Source: Bacteroidota bacterium
GTDB taxonomy: Bacteria > Bacteroidota > Bacteroidia > Chitinophagales > Chitinophagaceae
Assembly: GCA_030831005.1 (NCBI GenBank)
Contig: JAURLW010000104.1
Coordinates: forward strand, 1 to 5,777
Length of the DNA: 5,777 nt
Direction: 5' to 3'
In this document: piece by piece, positions 5,070 through 5,777 of the stretch
Layout: every line of letters begins with the position of its first letter
Numbering within the stretch: the stretch's first letter is position 1
Program-made: the position numbers and the translations under genes
The notes under the pieces: model-generated
Told to the model about the DNA's origin: nothing
Database searches by the model: none
What the model saw: the letters and a program-made list of their open reading frames with translations, nothing else

Positions 5070-5777
5070 ATGCAAAGCAATAAAGAGCGCTATATAGAAA
5101 TTTGTTCTCGAGACACAAGTATACCCTTGTTTCTGCAGCCTCTTTGGTTAGACTTAGTCACTAGCGATTGGGATGTTTTATTGTTGTATAATGGTAGTGC
5201 CCTTAGTGGTGCTTTGCCCTATCATACGAGTGTGTTAAAAAAAACTGCTTGTTTTATTAATCCTATTTGGACACCTTATGTTGGCATTCATATTTTTTAT
5301 CCAAGCGATTTGAAAGAGAGCAACAAAGCACGCTTCGAAGAACAGGTATGGTTGCAAGCTTTAGAACAATTACCTTCTTTTGCAAAAATTCATATCGGTC
5401 TATTTCCATCTCAATTGCCAGCAGCTAGTTTGCGTGCCCATGGTTTTCAGGTATTAGCCCGACAAACTTTTGTGGTAGATTTATTGCAAGAGGAAGCTAG
5501 TTTATTGGCTGCTTGCAAAGAATCTACTAAGCGTCATATACAAGCGGGTCAAAAACAGTTATTGTTGCAAGAAGCACCACAAGATGCTTTATTACTTTGG
5601 AAACATTATGCAACTACCTTACAAGAAAAAAACACTACAATTTTAGGATCGGCAAGTGCTTTGGCAAAAGTAGTAGCGCAAAGCATAGCCTTACATATAG
5701 GTGCCTTATATAAAGTGGTCGATGAGCAAGGCGTAGCGCATGCTTGGGCATGGGTGGTATGGGATGAGCAAAGAGCC
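5070..5777 (+). CDS. GNAT/FemAB-like acyltransferase, C-terminus cut off by window edge
   Basis: ATG 5070 opens a frame with no stop through the last base, giving 236 residues of an incomplete protein. It starts six bases after the permease stop. The pattern fits the FemAB-like branch of the GNAT fold: an N-terminal half with ALPYHTSVLKKTACFINPIW (48-67) followed by TPYVG (68-72); GFQVLARQTFVVDL (125-138), the usual strand before the middle of the domain; STKRHIQAGQK (152-162), resembling the conserved S-x-x-x-R-x-I-x-x-A segment; and a beginning GNAT core with HIGALYKVVDEQGVAHAWAWVVWD (209-232). Members transfer amino-acid or acyl groups, often in cell-wall or envelope synthesis; the substrate here is unknown. 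There is no signal peptide or membrane helix in the visible part, so it should be cytoplasmic. The role is inferred from fold-level resemblance only. Confidence 0.7.
   Translation, partial: MQSNKERYIEICSRDTSIPLFLQPLWLDLVTSDWDVLLLYNGSALSGALPYHTSVLKKTACFINPIWTPYVGIHIFYPSDLKESNKARFEEQVWLQALEQLPSFAKIHIGLFPSQLPAASLRAHGFQVLARQTFVVDLLQEEASLLAACKESTKRHIQAGQKQLLLQEAPQDALLLWKHYATTLQEKNTTILGSASALAKVVAQSIALHIGALYKVVDEQGVAHAWAWVVWDEQRA

Overview
The window looks like a chromosomal piece of a Bacteroidota bacterium, probably near Chitinophagales or Sphingobacteriales. Three things support this. Two promoters carry the phylum-specific -7 element TAnnTTTG. Gene starts lack Shine-Dalgarno sequences. The proteins (a glycosyltransferase opening MKLSVIIVNY, a LolC/E-type permease, a FemAB/GNAT-like protein) are of kinds common in that phylum. 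This placement is inference from sequence style, not from a search.

Layout, left to right. Bases 1-111 hold the C-terminal end of a + strand gene, possibly a MerR-type regulator, followed by a strong bidirectional terminator hairpin (123-155). Bases 165-551 form a compact unit on the minus strand: a 95-residue single-domain GIY-YIG nuclease gene (215-502) next to an intact tRNA-Asn(GUU) gene (553-626). At the far side of the nuclease gene lies a 13-bp exact copy of the tRNA 3' end, interrupted in its T-loop part by a perfect 18-bp palindrome. The tRNA has a near-consensus promoter (657-687) and its own hairpin terminator (519-548). Bases 705-2642 (minus) encode a 645-residue membrane protein: a GT2 glycosyltransferase joined to what looks like a catalytically dead remnant of a WcaJ/WbaP-type sugar-phosphate transferase.

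A 150-bp divergent intergenic region (2643-2792) carries the promoter of a tightly packed + strand operon: rlmN (23S rRNA A2503 / tRNA A37 methyltransferase), a LolC/LolE-like ABC permease, and a GNAT/FemAB-like acyltransferase that runs off the right edge. The gaps are 3 and 6 bases, so the three are almost certainly co-transcribed, although their functions are not obviously connected.

Most of the window is ordinary housekeeping and envelope content. The part most worth a second look is the tRNA-Asn / GIY-YIG / palindrome unit. It has the geometry of a minimal tRNA-targeting mobile or domesticated cassette: a duplicated tRNA 3' end, a nuclease gene with no visible promoter, and a palindrome at the distal boundary. 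The second is the GT2 / degenerate phosphoglycosyltransferase fusion.
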